Positions 34,461-46,369 of a stretch of DNA of 64,000 nt are shown piece by piece; position 1 is the stretch's first letter, and every line of letters begins with the position of its first letter. The notes under the pieces are model-generated. The model was given only the letters and a program-made list of their open reading frames with translations, had not been told where the DNA came from and did not search any database. The translations under genes were made by a program, and so were the position numbers. The stretch covers positions 3,813,456-3,877,455 of the forward strand of contig CM067509.1 in assembly GCA_034509495.1 (NCBI GenBank), given 5' to 3'. This stretch comes from Acestrorhynchus altus (taxonomy: Eukaryota; Chordata; Actinopteri; Characiformes; Acestrorhynchidae).

Positions 34461-34785
34461 TTAGCCTGCTGCTGCTGAAACTCTCGGCGAGAGGGTGCTT
34501 TTTTCTCCTTCCCTGCAATAACAACAAGAACTCATTAGTTTGTTAAATTTCTTTCTTTAGAAGCAAGTGTCTTGAACTAATTCATCGCAAAGGAACAATG
34601 AGTGCAGGCGTTCTGGAAAACATTTTCATGTCTCCATCGGGACTGGAAGCTTCTTTGCTGTCTTTCCCATCCCGTCAAACTGTACTTTACAAACGTTATA
34701 ATTTGTTCTGCACACTCACTCTCGGTGTGGGGGTGTCTTGACGTCTTTTTTAAATATGAATGCTTTCTGTTAGATGGGGCCTCAG

Positions 34786-34852
34786 CTGAAAGGCTAGAGG
34801 AGCAAGCTCGGCATCAGAAGGTCATGGGTTCAATGCTCTGGAGTGGCAGAAA
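34786..34852 (+). mobile_element. tRNA-SINE-like head
   Basis: cctcagctgaaaggctagagg resembles a Pol III A box and ggtcatgggttcaatgctc at 34,819-34,837 a B box, about 20 bp apart. No SINE body follows, so this is a fragment or chance. Confidence 0.4.
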
Positions 34853-34938
34853 GTGGGGGTGGGAGGAGAGAAAGACATTCATAGCCGAGTTGCTTTGCAA
34901 ACCCCCAACCAGTGCTGTGGTTGCACACTGCTTCTGAC

Positions 34939-34960
34939 GTGTGTGTGTGTGTGTGTGTGT
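34939..34960. repeat. (GT)n microsatellite
   Basis: Eleven GT units immediately before the 57-bp array. Confidence 0.95.
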
Positions 34961-34973
34961 TCACTGCCGCAAA

Positions 34974-35191
34974 CCCTAACCTTACTCTAATACTAACCCT
35001 AATCATAACCTTCATCAAAACATACACTTACCCTAACCTTACCCTAATACTAACCCTAATCATAACCTTCATCATAACATACACTTACCCTAACCTTACT
35101 CTAATACTAACCCTAATCATAACCTTCATCATAACATACACTTACCCTAACCTTACTCTAATACTAACCCTAATCATAACCTTCATCATAA
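34974..35191. repeat. 57-bp minisatellite, 3.8 units, with CCCTAA words
   Basis: Units begin at 34,974, 35,031, 35,088 and 35,145, exactly 57 bp apart. Each has ccctaacctta, ctaaccctaatcataacc, ttcatcataacatacac. Because 57 is a multiple of three the array stays open and encodes a 19-residue repeat inside a 205-codon frame (34,912-35,529), which I consider an artefact. Confidence 0.97.
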
Positions 35192-35461
35192 GCATTTGTT
35201 ACTTTATGAGCATTTGTTACATTATGAAGGGTTGTTACATTATGAAGGGTTGTTACATTATGAGCATTTGTTACTTTATGAAGAGTTGTTACATTATGAG
35301 CATTTGTTACATTATGAGCAGTTGTTACATTACGAAGACTTGTTATATTATGAGCATTTGTTACATTATGAAGGGTTGTTACATTATGAGCAGTTGTTAC
35401 ATTATGAGCAGTTGTTACATTATGAAGGGTTGTTACATTATGAGCAGTTGTTACATTATGA
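35192..35461. repeat. 18-bp minisatellite, 15 units
   Basis: Perfectly phased 18-bp units of the form gcatttgttacattatga / agggttgttacattatga / gcagttgttacattatga. It directly adjoins the 57-bp array and also keeps an open frame because 18 is divisible by three. Confidence 0.97.
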
Positions 35462-36520
35462 GTTGCTACTGGAATGAGGTGACTGTTGAAATCCTGTATT
35501 TGTTAGCAAAGTTATTTGTGATTGGCTGATTGTTTGCATCTGTGGTCACTGATCATTTTGTTTATTTATCAAACTGTCCCTTCAGTTTGCATGTCTGGTC
35601 TTTGTAACATTGTAAACCAAAAAAACATAAACATGAATCATTCATACTAAAAGCCTCTTAACAACCCCGGTGACGGTAGGCCACTCGGAACTGCTTAGTT
35701 ATAGACAATCACGACATACTGCCTTCTTTAGCGTAAATGTCCAAATAGCTCACAGTCTTGCTTGCGAGACAGCTCTCCTGTCACCGATACTCGAACAAGA
35801 CGAGATCAGGAGTGGCAGAAATGTTCGAGTCCGTCCCACGAACCCCAACACTAGCTCCTCTTTCAGGAGGTATCATCTCCTTCGTCGGGTCCCTGGAGGG
35901 CCAATGGTCCCAATTTCTTGGAGAAAACCAAACGCCGCCACACCTTGGTCCCCTGACGCTCCCGAGTCATAAAACATTCAGTGAGCGGCGGCTAACACAC
36001 CATGGGACTGTACCTGCTCGCTCTCAAGCAAGCAAACAGCCCAGGAAAAAAGAAAAGGCACTGGGGCCGGGGGATGTGGTGCATCAATCTTTCATACACT
36101 CGCGTGTCAGCATTTTTTTTCCAGACCTCGCAGCCGCTGCTGTGTTTGTCTCTTGACGGGGAGAAGATTATTGGCAATGGAGGCCGTGGTGGGGGGTGGA
36201 GGGGTGGGGGAGTAGATGATGAGGTACATAAGAGGCCAAGGCGTCTACTTTAATATCCGACACCAGCTTGTACCTCTGTGCTGAAGGGAAGGTTGAGGGT
36301 GACTATGGTACATGCCGCGCCGCAGAAAAAAGAAAAGAAAACATTTACCTGGATGGTTATTCGTGGATGCTTGCATTGTCGGTGCGGGTGCTGAGGGACA
36401 AGTGTACGCCAAACGAGCATGAATAATTAATCACGCTGTAATATTATGCTCCCTCCAAGGCGGAAAGGGACACTTTATGAGCAAAAGTGATGAAAAAGTA
36501 GTCAAATGCTGGAATATATT
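35462..36520. other. Unique region, partly GC-rich, candidate regulatory DNA
   Basis: Repeat-free. 35,780-36,080 keeps many CpGs (gaacaagacgagatcagg near 35,794). 36,176-36,215 is a G-rich stretch (gtggggggtggaggggtggg). Overlapping frames of 83-132 codons show no domain. Confidence 0.27.
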
Positions 36521-37005
36521 TGAAACAGTGATTTAATGAAATGCCGATAATTCGGGAATGTCTCATTTCTGTGTTTGCATTCTATAAACTGTAGAGATGA
36601 ACCTCAGTTCGTATTATATTGCTGATGTTCTATGCTGTTTATACCTAGTCACGCACATAGTGGATTGCATTCATATTAAGTTCACACTTGTAAATTAAAG
36701 CAATGCTGGTGCACATGAACCTTTTTTGTTGGTTTAAAACCCATAAAAATTGGGTTCTCATAGTTTTTATTCACAATAATGCACTAAAGACAACCACAAT
36801 GACCCAAAGACCCCTCAAAGGTGCTATGGAATGAGTTTATTTAGTATTTGAAACTTTTCTTTGCCATATAAACGGTAAATATGTGATTTTGGTTGGAATA
36901 AAAAATGTTAAGTAGTGTAAGGGCATCCAATATCAGCCGGTTGAGTCTAGTTCCCCTCATTTCAATCAATTTCATTACAATTTGAAAGTCAAATAAACCC
37001 TACAA
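36521..37005. other. Unassigned AT-rich sequence
   Basis: No gene or repeat recognised. Confidence 0.4.
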
Positions 37006-37009
37006 ATGT

Positions 37010-37410
37010 AACATACACTGATCAACTTCCCTCGGTTCTACATTCACTGTCCATTTTATTATATAGCGTGTGTTTCGTTATACCTGTCATACCTGTGACC
37101 ACTGATGAAGGTCTAGAAGATGACCAACACAAACTTCAGAAACAGATGAGGCTGTGTCTCTCTAAGTTTTATTGCAGTGCCGAGAATGACTCACCACCCA
37201 CATAATAGCTGCTCTGTGGTGGTCCTGTGGGGTCCTGAGCATTGAAGATCAGGGTGAAAGGAGGAGAATGAAGTCTGCAGAGAAACAAATGAACCACAGT
37301 CTGTAATTATAGAACTACACAGTGTTCTAGTGTGATAAGAGGAGCTCATTAAATGGACAGTGAATGTAGAAACAAGGGGGGTGGTCATAATGTTATGGTT
37401 GATTGGTATA
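37010..37410. mobile_element. Long palindromic MITE ('ggtcataatgttatgg' family)
   Basis: The right arm ends ggtggtcataatgttatggt-tgattggtata. Inside are aaatggacagtgaatgtag and its inverse ctacattcactgtccatttt near the left end, showing the long inverted-repeat layout. The left terminus tacactgatcaac is degraded. The same family lies at 45,577 and 56,212, with internal parts at 58,300-58,588. Confidence 0.75.
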
Positions 37411-38550
37411 TGTTATGTTTACCCTGATGATCTGATATATCCTGATATAGCTGATTGGTGGTTAGATGTGCTTCTCCTGAAGGCCCAACTGATGGGAGAG
37501 TTTGCTTGGCTGTATCTGCTGAGATACTGCAGAGATAAAAATCTCAGGTGGACCTAGAAATAGATAGACCTTCTATGAAGGCCTTGGAAAGGCCTGGCAA
37601 CCATGGCATCTATGGTTCTGTAGGTGCTACTGTACTGCACTGTAAGTGCCACATGTGTGTGACTGTACCGAATGAACGCATTATATATGTACAGTTCTAT
37701 ATGCTGTATGTGGTACAGTAGTGCAACTCCGGGAATTAGAACATCGCAGGTCATTTTCTTTTTATAATTTCATTCAAAGAGGTCATATTTCATATTCATT
37801 GCATGTAAAGTGACACATTGTCAGCCACATGTCTGGCTTTAGCTCACGAAAATCCAGAAAACAGAATTATAGAATCTCAAAAATGAACTTTTTCCATAAT
37901 ATTCCAACTCCCTGCATGGGAGTACAGAAGGGGGGCCGGTTTGACCCTTTTTCGAGGTCAGTTAATGTTGCTCCTAATTGGCCACAGTCGCATGAAGCAC
38001 GAGTGCATCTGGCCTTCACATTTAAGAACGGGGTGTCTGACTTTGCACCGGCTTTTTGGTCGGTCCCCAAATGCCCGCCTTTTCCTTTCAGGTCCAGATA
38101 AAAGAGATGTCGCGTTCTCGCTTACGCAGCAGCCTGGTTGTCTCTATTCGCAGCACAGAGCGAGTGCCTCCAGGTGCAGTCCTCCTACGCTGTGCCTGCG
38201 GTCAGCAGATGCTGTAGTCTCCATCCAGCACAAGACAATGCACCCAGGACTTGTGCTTAATAATAGAGACCATTGGAGACAGCAGGGGTGTGCCTCCATG
38301 GGATATAACAAAGTTGCAGGGCTGGGCCAGGTTCTGAAGTTGGCGTAGGGAATTATTCAGCATTGTTCAGACTGCGTTCTTATGTAATAATGGCTGGATT
38401 TGGTTTGGTTCTAGGTCATTAGAGATCACAGCAATACACACATTTTTGATGTTCCAGTAAGACTATGTTTATATGCTGTTATTGCTGATAATGCACTCAT
38501 CATAGGATCTCGGCATGGAGTTGTACAGGTGCATGCAGTTTGATTCATGG
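37411..38550. other. Unassigned sequence with a CpG-retaining stretch
   Basis: 37,930-38,240 is GC-richer and keeps CpGs, with ctcctaattggccacag near 37,971. It could be regulatory. No gene recognised. Confidence 0.3.
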
Positions 38551-38559
38551 AGGGCATCA

Positions 38560-39340
38560 CTGCTCATTGAATGTCTTCCGTCATGGCTGTTGGTTCACTC
38601 TGTGTACGTCGGACAATCTGTGGGTTCCCCTTCTTCGTGGTTCATGAAGGTCTCACATGACTGGGATGGTGCGCAATAGACCATTCCACAAACACAAGGG
38701 GTCAAGAACTTTATGCAGCCATGTAGTTCCAAATCATAATGCTCCCTCCACCATGCTTCACAGGAGGGATTAGGTGTAGGTTTTCAGCATCGCAGAACAT
38801 CAAGGTGGTCTCATTTTTGGGACGTCTTTCCATAAACACCTTTCCTGTTCCGGGTTTTTCGAATGTTGAACACAAGAACAAAGGTTTTTGTAGTTTGTAT
38901 AGTATTTTATAGGTCTTTTGGTTGTTGCTCATGGGTTCTTTATGACCTCGAATTAAGCTTGACACAAAGCAGGACATATGGAAGGGAGGCCAAAATGCAG
39001 ACAAACACCTCCGTTTTTAAAAATATATGGAAATGATTAGATGGAAGCTGGAACACTTCATAATCTTCTGAGGACGTCAACAAATTGTTTGACGACTGGA
39101 GGACATTCACACTATCCTGGATGGACATACACCTTTCAGTCTAATCTCCTACTGAAACACCTTTTGTGAAGTCATTGACAAGGTTTTCACTTACTTTTTC
39201 TAGCCTGCAATGTGGATTTGTGCTCATTGTACTCAATAAAAATATTAATAGTTCAGCCGTTTGTGTGTTGTGTGTTTGTGTGTTTGTTATTTTAGATAGA
39301 TTGGGTTTGTCTGGATTGCAATTTACATAATGATCAGATT
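38560..39340 (-). mobile_element. Tc1-like element relic
   Basis: The minus-strand frame 38,711-39,004 includes KVFMERRPKNETTL and VKHGGGSIMIWNYMAA, a Tc1 transposase segment around the first catalytic Asp region. The flank at 39,230-39,340 (tcaataaaaatattaa, gatcagattacattttat) resembles the outer part of such elements. Frameshifted and incomplete. Confidence 0.65.
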
Positions 39341-39940
39341 ACATTTTATTTATAATCAATGCGAAATTCCAAATGCTTTTTCTTGCTCCTGGAGGCTTTC
39401 AGCTGTGTTTTTGTTGTTGTCTTTGGTGTTTTATTGCTTCATTAGTGCAGGAAAAAGAGAGTCTTTGGCATCTATGCTTCTATCTAGCATTCAAAGCTTT
39501 TGGCCACCTTTAGAGTCTGCTTTTACTGTTTGTCAACGTGACAACAAACCTTTTTATTTTTGTTTATGAAGTCTTCTTCAGAGTGTTTCTAATCCATAGG
39601 ACTGGTGTTTTGCTCTTTTCTTGGTGAGAACTCCTTTCTCATTAGATGTGCGGGCCCACCATTACCTTTATGGTTATGAAGGCCAGCAGTTGATTTGGGA
39701 AAGCCTTAGTTTTGGTCAGTGTGTTTACTGTGGTACTGTTGGAAGCTTAATAAAAGGTTTCTTGGCCCTTATTGGCACAATGTTTGTCAGCAAAAGCAGT
39801 CTCATGAGGTGACCAAAAGCCTACAATCAAAACTAGATGCTGAAATTTCTCTTATACATGGACTAATGAAGAATTGGACACTTTTAAGACCTTTTCCTTA
39901 AAGATTTGGTGCTTAGAATGTAATTGTCCACTAACTGATT
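39341..39940. other. Unassigned sequence
   Basis: No recognised gene. Frames of 60-79 codons lack domains. It may be further remnant of the adjacent element. Confidence 0.35.
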
Positions 39941-39944
39941 ATAG

Positions 39945-40684
39945 TTTTAAACTATAACTCAGGATCAGAGTAACCTACACACCTGCACTCCACCTGACTT
40001 ACATCCCAGTTTAAATGTTAAAGGAGCTTCCAGTGCATGTTTACTGCTCTGTCCACCTGAATATGCTCAACCTGCATACAGACTCTGACTGATCAGGAAG
40101 AGGGGGTGGAGATAATGATGTCACTGATACAGATATTGGGTTATAGAGGAAAATGAGAAGGACGGGAGTGTTTGCCCTCTTTCTTTGCACACACAGCGTT
40201 CAAATTTCAGAATAAAAGTCCTGAGAAGGCACTCACCCTTACACCTGTGTAATGTGATGTGACAATAAACTTGATTTGACTTGATTTCATTTTTTTTATT
40301 TAATACTAATACATACATAAATTAATAAAGGACAATCTGGTTTTTTTTACTACAGTCAAATAAAGAACTTATTATTATTATGAAAATCTTTTAATCACAT
40401 TTAATCACTTTTAATCATATTAATCATTACAAATAACTCTTCAGAACAATTGGATTTTCAGAGCAAAAACACTGTAGATCATCAATTTCCAACATGATTT
40501 CTTGGGATTTCTCTTAGTCCTTCTAAGCAAGTCAAAGCAAGTATTTATTGATTTATTTTATAATATATCTCAAATGAAGACAAACAAGTAACAATATCTC
40601 CTATAAATACTTTTCTCATTTTTTTGTGAATAAAAACTACAAAAACATCCCACAAAATTGGCTTAGAGTTCTAAAATTTAATGT
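39945..40684 (+). mobile_element. TTAA-ended dispersed repeat, copy F (most complete)
   Basis: Head ctataactcaggatcagag, then cccagtttaaatg, cagtgcatgtttactgctct, gactctgactgatcagg, cagatattgggttata, gttcaaatttcagaataaaa, cattacaaataactctt, catctcaaatgaag-type middle, cctataaatac, ttgtgaataaaaact, cccacaaaattgg, and the end gagttctaaaatttaa. About 740 bp, interrupted at 40,228-40,302 by a SINE tail. No ORF. Confidence 0.72.
40228..40302 (+). mobile_element. SINE 3' tail nested in the TTAA-ended repeat
   Basis: acacctgtgtaatgtgatgt, gacaataaacttgatttgac, then a second ttgatttcattttttt. Familiar as the tail of fish tRNA-SINEs or their partner LINEs. It interrupts the otherwise collinear repeat. 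Confidence 0.55.
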
Positions 40685-40859
40685 CCATTAAGAGTTGATA
40701 TGGTTTGACACCCCTTTACCATTGTGGAGATACAAGGTTTTTTCTAACAGTGACCACATGCTTGCATTCAGTAACTCAAAGAACATTTCTGTGAAGTACA
40801 ATATTTGATAAGGTGGCAGAAAACCAGTGATGCCGAAACTCTGGAAGGTTCTGGGTCTC

Positions 40860-41640
40860 ATTTATCAGAGACGTGAGCCACATCGAGCTAGAAAAGGAAT
40901 TTCATTCAGCAGATCTAAATCCTTTCCTGTGCCGCTCCCTTTTGTGCTGCATCCGTGAGGAAAAAGTCGGAAAAAGTCTGGAAAGCGTGCACCACGTTTC
41001 CTCCACAGCTCCTTTATCGTTCTTCTGCTGCAACAGCAAAAGATGGACCTGAAGTCGGCAGCATCTGTCAGAAGTTAATCAGGGCTCATCCGCGCCTGCC
41101 CCTCCTCATCTCTTTTGTCCTGCTGTTGTTTATGTTTGATTAATTGTGGAGGCGTTCAAACGGGGAGGAAAAAAAGGGAAAGAGAGAAAGAAAGAAAGAA
41201 AAAAACGAACGTAAGACGGCGAGGCCTAAGCGAGTCTGAAACAGCACTCACTAAGGCAGCTTGACGAAAGCTGTTCGCTGTCCAAACTGATTAATCATGC
41301 GCCACTCGGAGGAGTATTTCTTTCCTCCTGTGATTAAGTTAAATCGTTCATTAGTGTTCGCCCGCTGCCGCTGCCTGATTTTCATGAAGGTGGACACGTC
41401 TGACTGTCCCAACCTTCCACTTCAATTAGTGCGACCACGATTGCTGGTGACGACTGCAGCTAATAATACTAATGCACTGAAGCTCATGATCTCATGTTTT
41501 TTTTTTATTTTTTATTTGTAAGTAGAGAGAAGCTCTCGAGTGGCTCTGTGTGTCCTTGTTGGGGTTTTAATTATTTCCTTATTAATCTCAAATTTTTCCT
41601 CAATTCGATAATTGCGCTTCAACATCTCCTTTCACAGCTT
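40860..41640. other. Unique block, candidate regulatory DNA
   Basis: CpG-retaining patches (gatgcgccactcggagg near 41,296, tgttcgcccgctgccgctgc near 41,356) beside TAAT words (gactgattaatcatg, ttcaattagtgcgaccacg). A GAAA-rich run lies at 41,165-41,205. No exon structure. Confidence 0.3.
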
Positions 41641-42155
41641 CTGAACAACCTCAGTGCATTTCTGTGACCGAACCTGTGTTTGTTAACTTCACTGAGGTCA
41701 GCTGTGAGGTGAAGTGTAAATGTCCCACTTTGTTATGGTGCTCAAGCCATCTCCATAACTTGCTGCTTTCTTCTGATTGGAGAAAGGAGTTGGGTAAGAT
41801 ACTCCAATCAAAGGCAATCTTTCACATCTCTTCTCCAGAAGAAATCCTTAAAGAACCCTTATTCTTAAGCATGTACTGTTGTAACGATATGGTGCTATGT
41901 AGAACCCTTTGCTCATGGTTCTATTAAGAACTTTCATCTTTTAGAACTTTTACACTGATCAACGTCCAGGTCATAGGGATGGATTGCCAGACCAGCAGGA
42001 CCAGAAGAACCAAGAAGCTCAAGCTTGGTCAAACCATTGAAACAATCCACTGCAGACGTAAAATCAGTTCCATCGTCAGAACCAATGATTTTGGAAGGTT
42101 CGGGTCTCTTATTCATCACAGACATGTCTTCACTTCTCTGTCGGGAGCCAGTGAG
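41641..42155. other. Mostly unassigned; contains an 'aagaaccc' hairpin-type repeat
   Basis: 41,845-41,945 has cttaaagaacccttattctt and gtagaaccctttgctcatgg, as at 25,080-25,170. tggaaggttcgggtctc (42,097) echoes tggaaggttctgggtctc (40,844). Otherwise nothing recognised. Confidence 0.35.
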
Positions 42156-42159
42156 AGAT

Positions 42160-42900
42160 GATTTAATTGTTAACAAAATTCGGTCTCACCATGCGTTCCA
42201 TGGGTTTCTGTTTTAAACGAGGATCTCTGTGAAACCCCTAGGTGCCACGACGAACGAGCACCACAGGCCGCCTCTTCAAGAAGACGGAGTTCAACTTTTG
42301 ATGTTTGTTTTAAACAGAGACGAAGAACAAGTGTTTTTCATTAATGAGTCACTGAAATGTCGAGGACACAGGCACGCGAGGGTGCACGAGCAAGGTGACA
42401 TTTATTCTCCTCGGTTTCGGATTTTGAGAGCTCCGTGACAGAGCCGCTCTTGACACGGGCTCTCTCTCTCCCTGTCATTTAATTAACCTTGGCGCAGATT
42501 AAAATGTTATCCGTCGTTATCTGAAAGCGAGGGAGGAGGGCAATGGAACGCAGCCCCCCCCCCCCCCCACCTCCCTCCGTGTCGGAAAGTGAGACATTCC
42601 CTGCTATCCCAGCACATTAGGATAATGTGCTTTGATATTTGAAGGAGTTATTATGAACCGTGAAGAGGGAGCAAACAGGTTGTCTTTTCTCTCCCATAGT
42701 GCTGGGGTTTCCGACTCCTCGCTAAGGTTAATCCTCGGGATTCAATAAAAAAACACCGAAGCCGCCTGTTCTCCAGACGCCCGCCTCCATTCAGCAGGCA
42801 GGTCAAGTACCACACTTTCGACACGTTAAATAAACGATTGCATCTGCACCTGCAAAATAGAATTAAAATGGAATTCAATGTAGGCCAATAGTTAAAGACT
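42160..42900. other. Unique CpG-retaining block, candidate regulatory DNA
   Basis: CpG-rich words (ggccgcctcttcaagaagac near 42,267; gagagctccgtgacagagcc near 42,426) and a C homopolymer at 42,553-42,569. A donor-like or domain-bearing frame is not seen. Confidence 0.28.
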
Positions 42901-43725
42901 TGTCGGAAAAATATGTCCAGTATTCAAATATTGAACGCAGAGCATAAGACGGGTAAGCAGTGAGTAAGAAAGCCAAGGAACCACATTCTTAGGTAATTAG
43001 TGTGTATTAGGACTTTTTCTTGGTGTCTCGTCAGCATCGTTTGCCTACCATCACTGTCGCCTCTCATTAACAGTTTTTTGCAGTAAATAATAATATGAAT
43101 CATATGGGCTCCCCCGTATCCCATAAGACCAACTGTGCTGGTGGTTAAGGCGAGCATTACCCTCCAAGGCACTTGAAGCCAACCAGCACCATCTTTCAAA
43201 CTGCCTCAGCATACTTGGAGGAGACCAGCTGACCAGCTGTTATATCAGCTAATGGGGATGAAAACAAGGGGTCTATATGGAGCATCCTACCCACCTGGAG
43301 AGAGCAAAGCCATTTAAGACATACACACACTAGGCCTGGGTGCTTTGTACCGTGCCTACGCATGATCACCCCCCCCCCAGTCCTCCCTGCGCTCACATTG
43401 TGCTTAATGTTCCAGGCCTGAGCATGCTTATGTCATTTGGATGTGGCATCTTGAGTTGAAGAAAAGCCACCTGATCTGCGTCACCTGCACGGTTTGACAA
43501 GCCAAGATTAAAGCAGCCAATCCAATGATATTAAGCTATAAGGGACCCTGTGAAAATACCTGATAATGTATTCTGAATGAAGACTTAATATCAAATTAAT
43601 TTCTTCTTCCAGTAATAGAAGGGCTGATAAAATTGCTCAATTTAAACAGATACGTTTTCATTTGAATAGCATGTTTATCCAGTTGTAAATATTTTATTGG
43701 CATAATACGTCAATTCATGGTCCTA
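42901..43725. other. Unassigned sequence
   Basis: No gene or repeat recognised. Confidence 0.4.
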
Positions 43726-43728
43726 TTT

Positions 43729-43729
<1 letters not shown>

Positions 43730-43802
<73 letters not shown>

Positions 43803-43877
43803 TAATAAATATTATTAGTAGTAGTAGTAGTGGTAGTAGTTGTAGTGTTATTATTATTATTATTATTATTATATTAC

Positions 43878-43923
<46 letters not shown>
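43730..43923. repeat. Compound (AAT)n - (TAG)n - (ATT)n microsatellite
   Basis: About 23 aat units, then taatattattagtagtag sequence, then about 23 att units. The two outer tracts are reverse complements, so a single strand can fold on itself. The minus-strand poly-Asn/Ile/Tyr frame is an artefact. Confidence 0.97.
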
Positions 43924-44084
43924 GACCAATATGATAAATATGCACCAAGGAGTTGTTTGAATGTTGTTGAATGGAATAAATCTTTCTATGTATGAAGGTA
44001 ATGCTGATATATGTAAGCGATTACAATATTAGAGTGAAAAGATCAGTTTATTATGGAAAACTGTGTGATTGAATGGAGGCTCTA

Positions 44085-44445
44085 GTACGCTGTTGAACCT
44101 CTAGCCTGGATACAAGATGAGATACAGTTGGGTATGGAGGTGTACAGGTTCTGTATGACATCCTGCAGAACATTAACCACAGATGTTGCAGCTGGGCCTG
44201 TAGATCCTGCAAGCTGGCATCCACCTGCTCCCATAAATGCTTAATGAAAAAATCTGGCAACCAGAGAGGCCAAGAAGTGTTTTGTCTTGCTGTGTGTTGG
44301 GGAGCGTTATCCTGCTGAAAAACACCACGAGAGCAGGGCTGAAACCAGTGGGTGAGAGGCGACACGTGGCCGCAGGGTGTCCTGCACATCTCACTGAGCT
44401 GTTAGTGTCCTTGGATGACTGCAGCAGTTAGACAGTAGCGCCACC
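44085..44445 (-). mobile_element. Tc1-like transposase relic, family shared with 1.8 kb
   Basis: The minus-strand frame has GVFQQDNAPQHTARQ, the motif around the second catalytic Asp, then DLQAQLQHLWLM near the C-terminus. The nucleotide words caggttctgtatgacatcc and cagctgggcctgtagatcc match 1,815-1,885 closely. The N-terminal half is missing. Confidence 0.78.
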
Positions 44446-45570
44446 CAGGATCCCTTTCGTTTCACTTAAATCATGCTTTCTCATCTATCTAGTTCACTTA
44501 CTTCGACATGAACCAAAAAAAAATCGTCTGCTTCCAAGCTGAGGGTGGATTACTCAGCTGGCAACTATAGCCAGGGTGGTAAGAAGAACACAGAAGCTCA
44601 AACTGGCTCAAAAGTATTAAAAAAAATATATTCAAAATCACGAACAAACATCTTTTGAACTCTTGAACAAATGACTGAATGAAGGAAATCAATCCTTCTT
44701 TCAGTTCAGCCATTAATACGTGTGGCTCATGTGTTAATATTTTATGTTGATGTTTGGTGATGTGATCACCCGTAATGTGGATTTTAGAGGGCGTGTGAAG
44801 CGTTTCTGCTTCTGTGTGAGTTGGTCTGAAGGAAATGTGAGCTTTTTCTTTATGGACTTTGGTCCAAAGTGGCCTGACAGGACCACAATGCATCCCTGCC
44901 AGTGAACCATGCTTCAGTTGTCTGCTGTCTGCAGTAGATCTCAGGTGCGGTTAATTTGGTAACCCTTAGAGTTACGCAATGGACATGAAGGGTTCATAGC
45001 ATATAATTACATAATCATTTTGAAACAATCATTACTTACATTTATTAGTGAGTAACAAGGGAATAACGGATTATAGATCCATTATCGATTATAGAGTTCA
45101 GTGTATTTTTCATGACACGAGAACTGACAATTGAGAATAATGCTAAGCACGATATTCAAAAGACACCAGCTTTGCTTTGCTCTATTACATAATACTTCAT
45201 AAAAAGCTTTGAATATTGACTGTGAAATGAATGGATGATGAACGAATGTCACAGTTCTATAACCTACATGAATATACATGAGTTTCAGATCATAAAATAT
45301 TTATTAATAGTTTATAAGGTGGTTGTTTTAAATGACTATGTCTTGCTGTGTGTTAAGTATCTTTGGCTCGTTTTTGTCAGATGTTGGAGAAAATAGAGAT
45401 ACGAGTCTTACCAACGCACTCTTAATGGTGCAGTGGAGTGTGCTTGCCTGGTCAGGGAACGGAACCCTAATCTGCCAAGGAGACAGCAGGGTGGTTACCC
45501 ACAATTATACATCAGCATTCAAACCCAGACACTTTAGGTCCAAAGCCTTTAATGCACGTGTCCATTTCAG
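44446..45570. other. Unassigned sequence
   Basis: No gene or repeat recognised. The 131-codon minus-strand frame at 44,498-44,893 has no domain. Confidence 0.4.
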
Positions 45571-45576
45571 TGGATA

Positions 45577-46020
45577 TATACATCGACCAACCATAACATT
45601 ATGACCACATCCTTGTTTCTACACTCATTGTCCATGTTGTCAGCTCCTCTGACCATACAGGAGCACTTTGTTGTTTTATAATTACAGACTGTAGTTCATC
45701 TCTTTCTCTGCATACTTTTATTATCCTCCGTTCAAAGCCCGTAAGACCACCGCAGAGCAGGGAGGGTGAGTGTGAGTGGATCAGACACAGAAGTGCTGCT
45801 TGAGTGTTTAAACCCCTCAGTGTCACTGAGAACAGTCCACCAACCAGAAAAATCCAACCAAGAGCGTCGTGTGGGCAATGAAGGACTAGAGGATGACCAA
45901 CACACACAGTGCTGAAACAGACTTTATATCTACAACGTGGATGTCCAATGTCCAACTAGGTAGGAGTGTCTAATAGAGTGGACAGTGAGTGGACAAGAGC
46001 TACATTGATCAACCAGCTTA
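45577..46020. mobile_element. Long palindromic MITE, near full length
   Basis: Left end accaaccataacattatgac then ttgtttctacactcattgtc. The right part carries taggtaggagtgtctaatag, agtggacagtgagtgg and tacattgatcaacca. The middle has gagtgtgagtggatcagaca and gaggatgaccaacacac. This is the hallmark layout of a widespread fish palindromic MITE (recalled). No ORF. Confidence 0.75.
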
Positions 46021-46369
46021 AGGAGCTGGAACCTCAGTTGGCCAGTCAGTTGTTATTTTGTTTTTTGTTTTCTTGCTTTGTTTTGAGGTCCATAGGTTGA
46101 GCACATGCACTTGCAATGCCCAAAGTTGTCCTGCAGTCAGCGTCAACAACAAACTACGGCATGGCAAAGTTTCTATGATCTTGACAGCTGTGGATGTGGA
46201 GTGTCTACGGTGCCTCTCCCTCTGCCAGCTTCCCATCCTACTGCTCTGCAATTACGTGTCTGGCAGGGCCGTGCAAATCAAAACTGAAGGTTTTATTGGC
46301 TTCTGTTGCCTGGGTTATAACCTTGGCCATTTTCATTCTAATCTTACCGAGACACGAGATGCTTTATTT

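Noticed and set aside
34974..35191. Telomere-like ccctaa words suggesting an interstitial telomeric repeat
   Set aside because: The words are part of a 57-bp unit and are not tandem hexamers. Calling it telomeric would overstate it.
34912..35529. 205-codon open frame, the longest in the window
   Set aside because: It is a translation of two minisatellites whose units are multiples of three. No start context, domain or splice evidence.
36176..36215. G-quadruplex at the G-rich stretch
   Set aside because: Runs of G are uneven and a fourth well-separated run is unclear; noted only as G-rich.
43729..43929. Poly-Asn/Ile/Tyr frame on the minus strand
   Set aside because: Pure translation of the AAT/ATT microsatellite.
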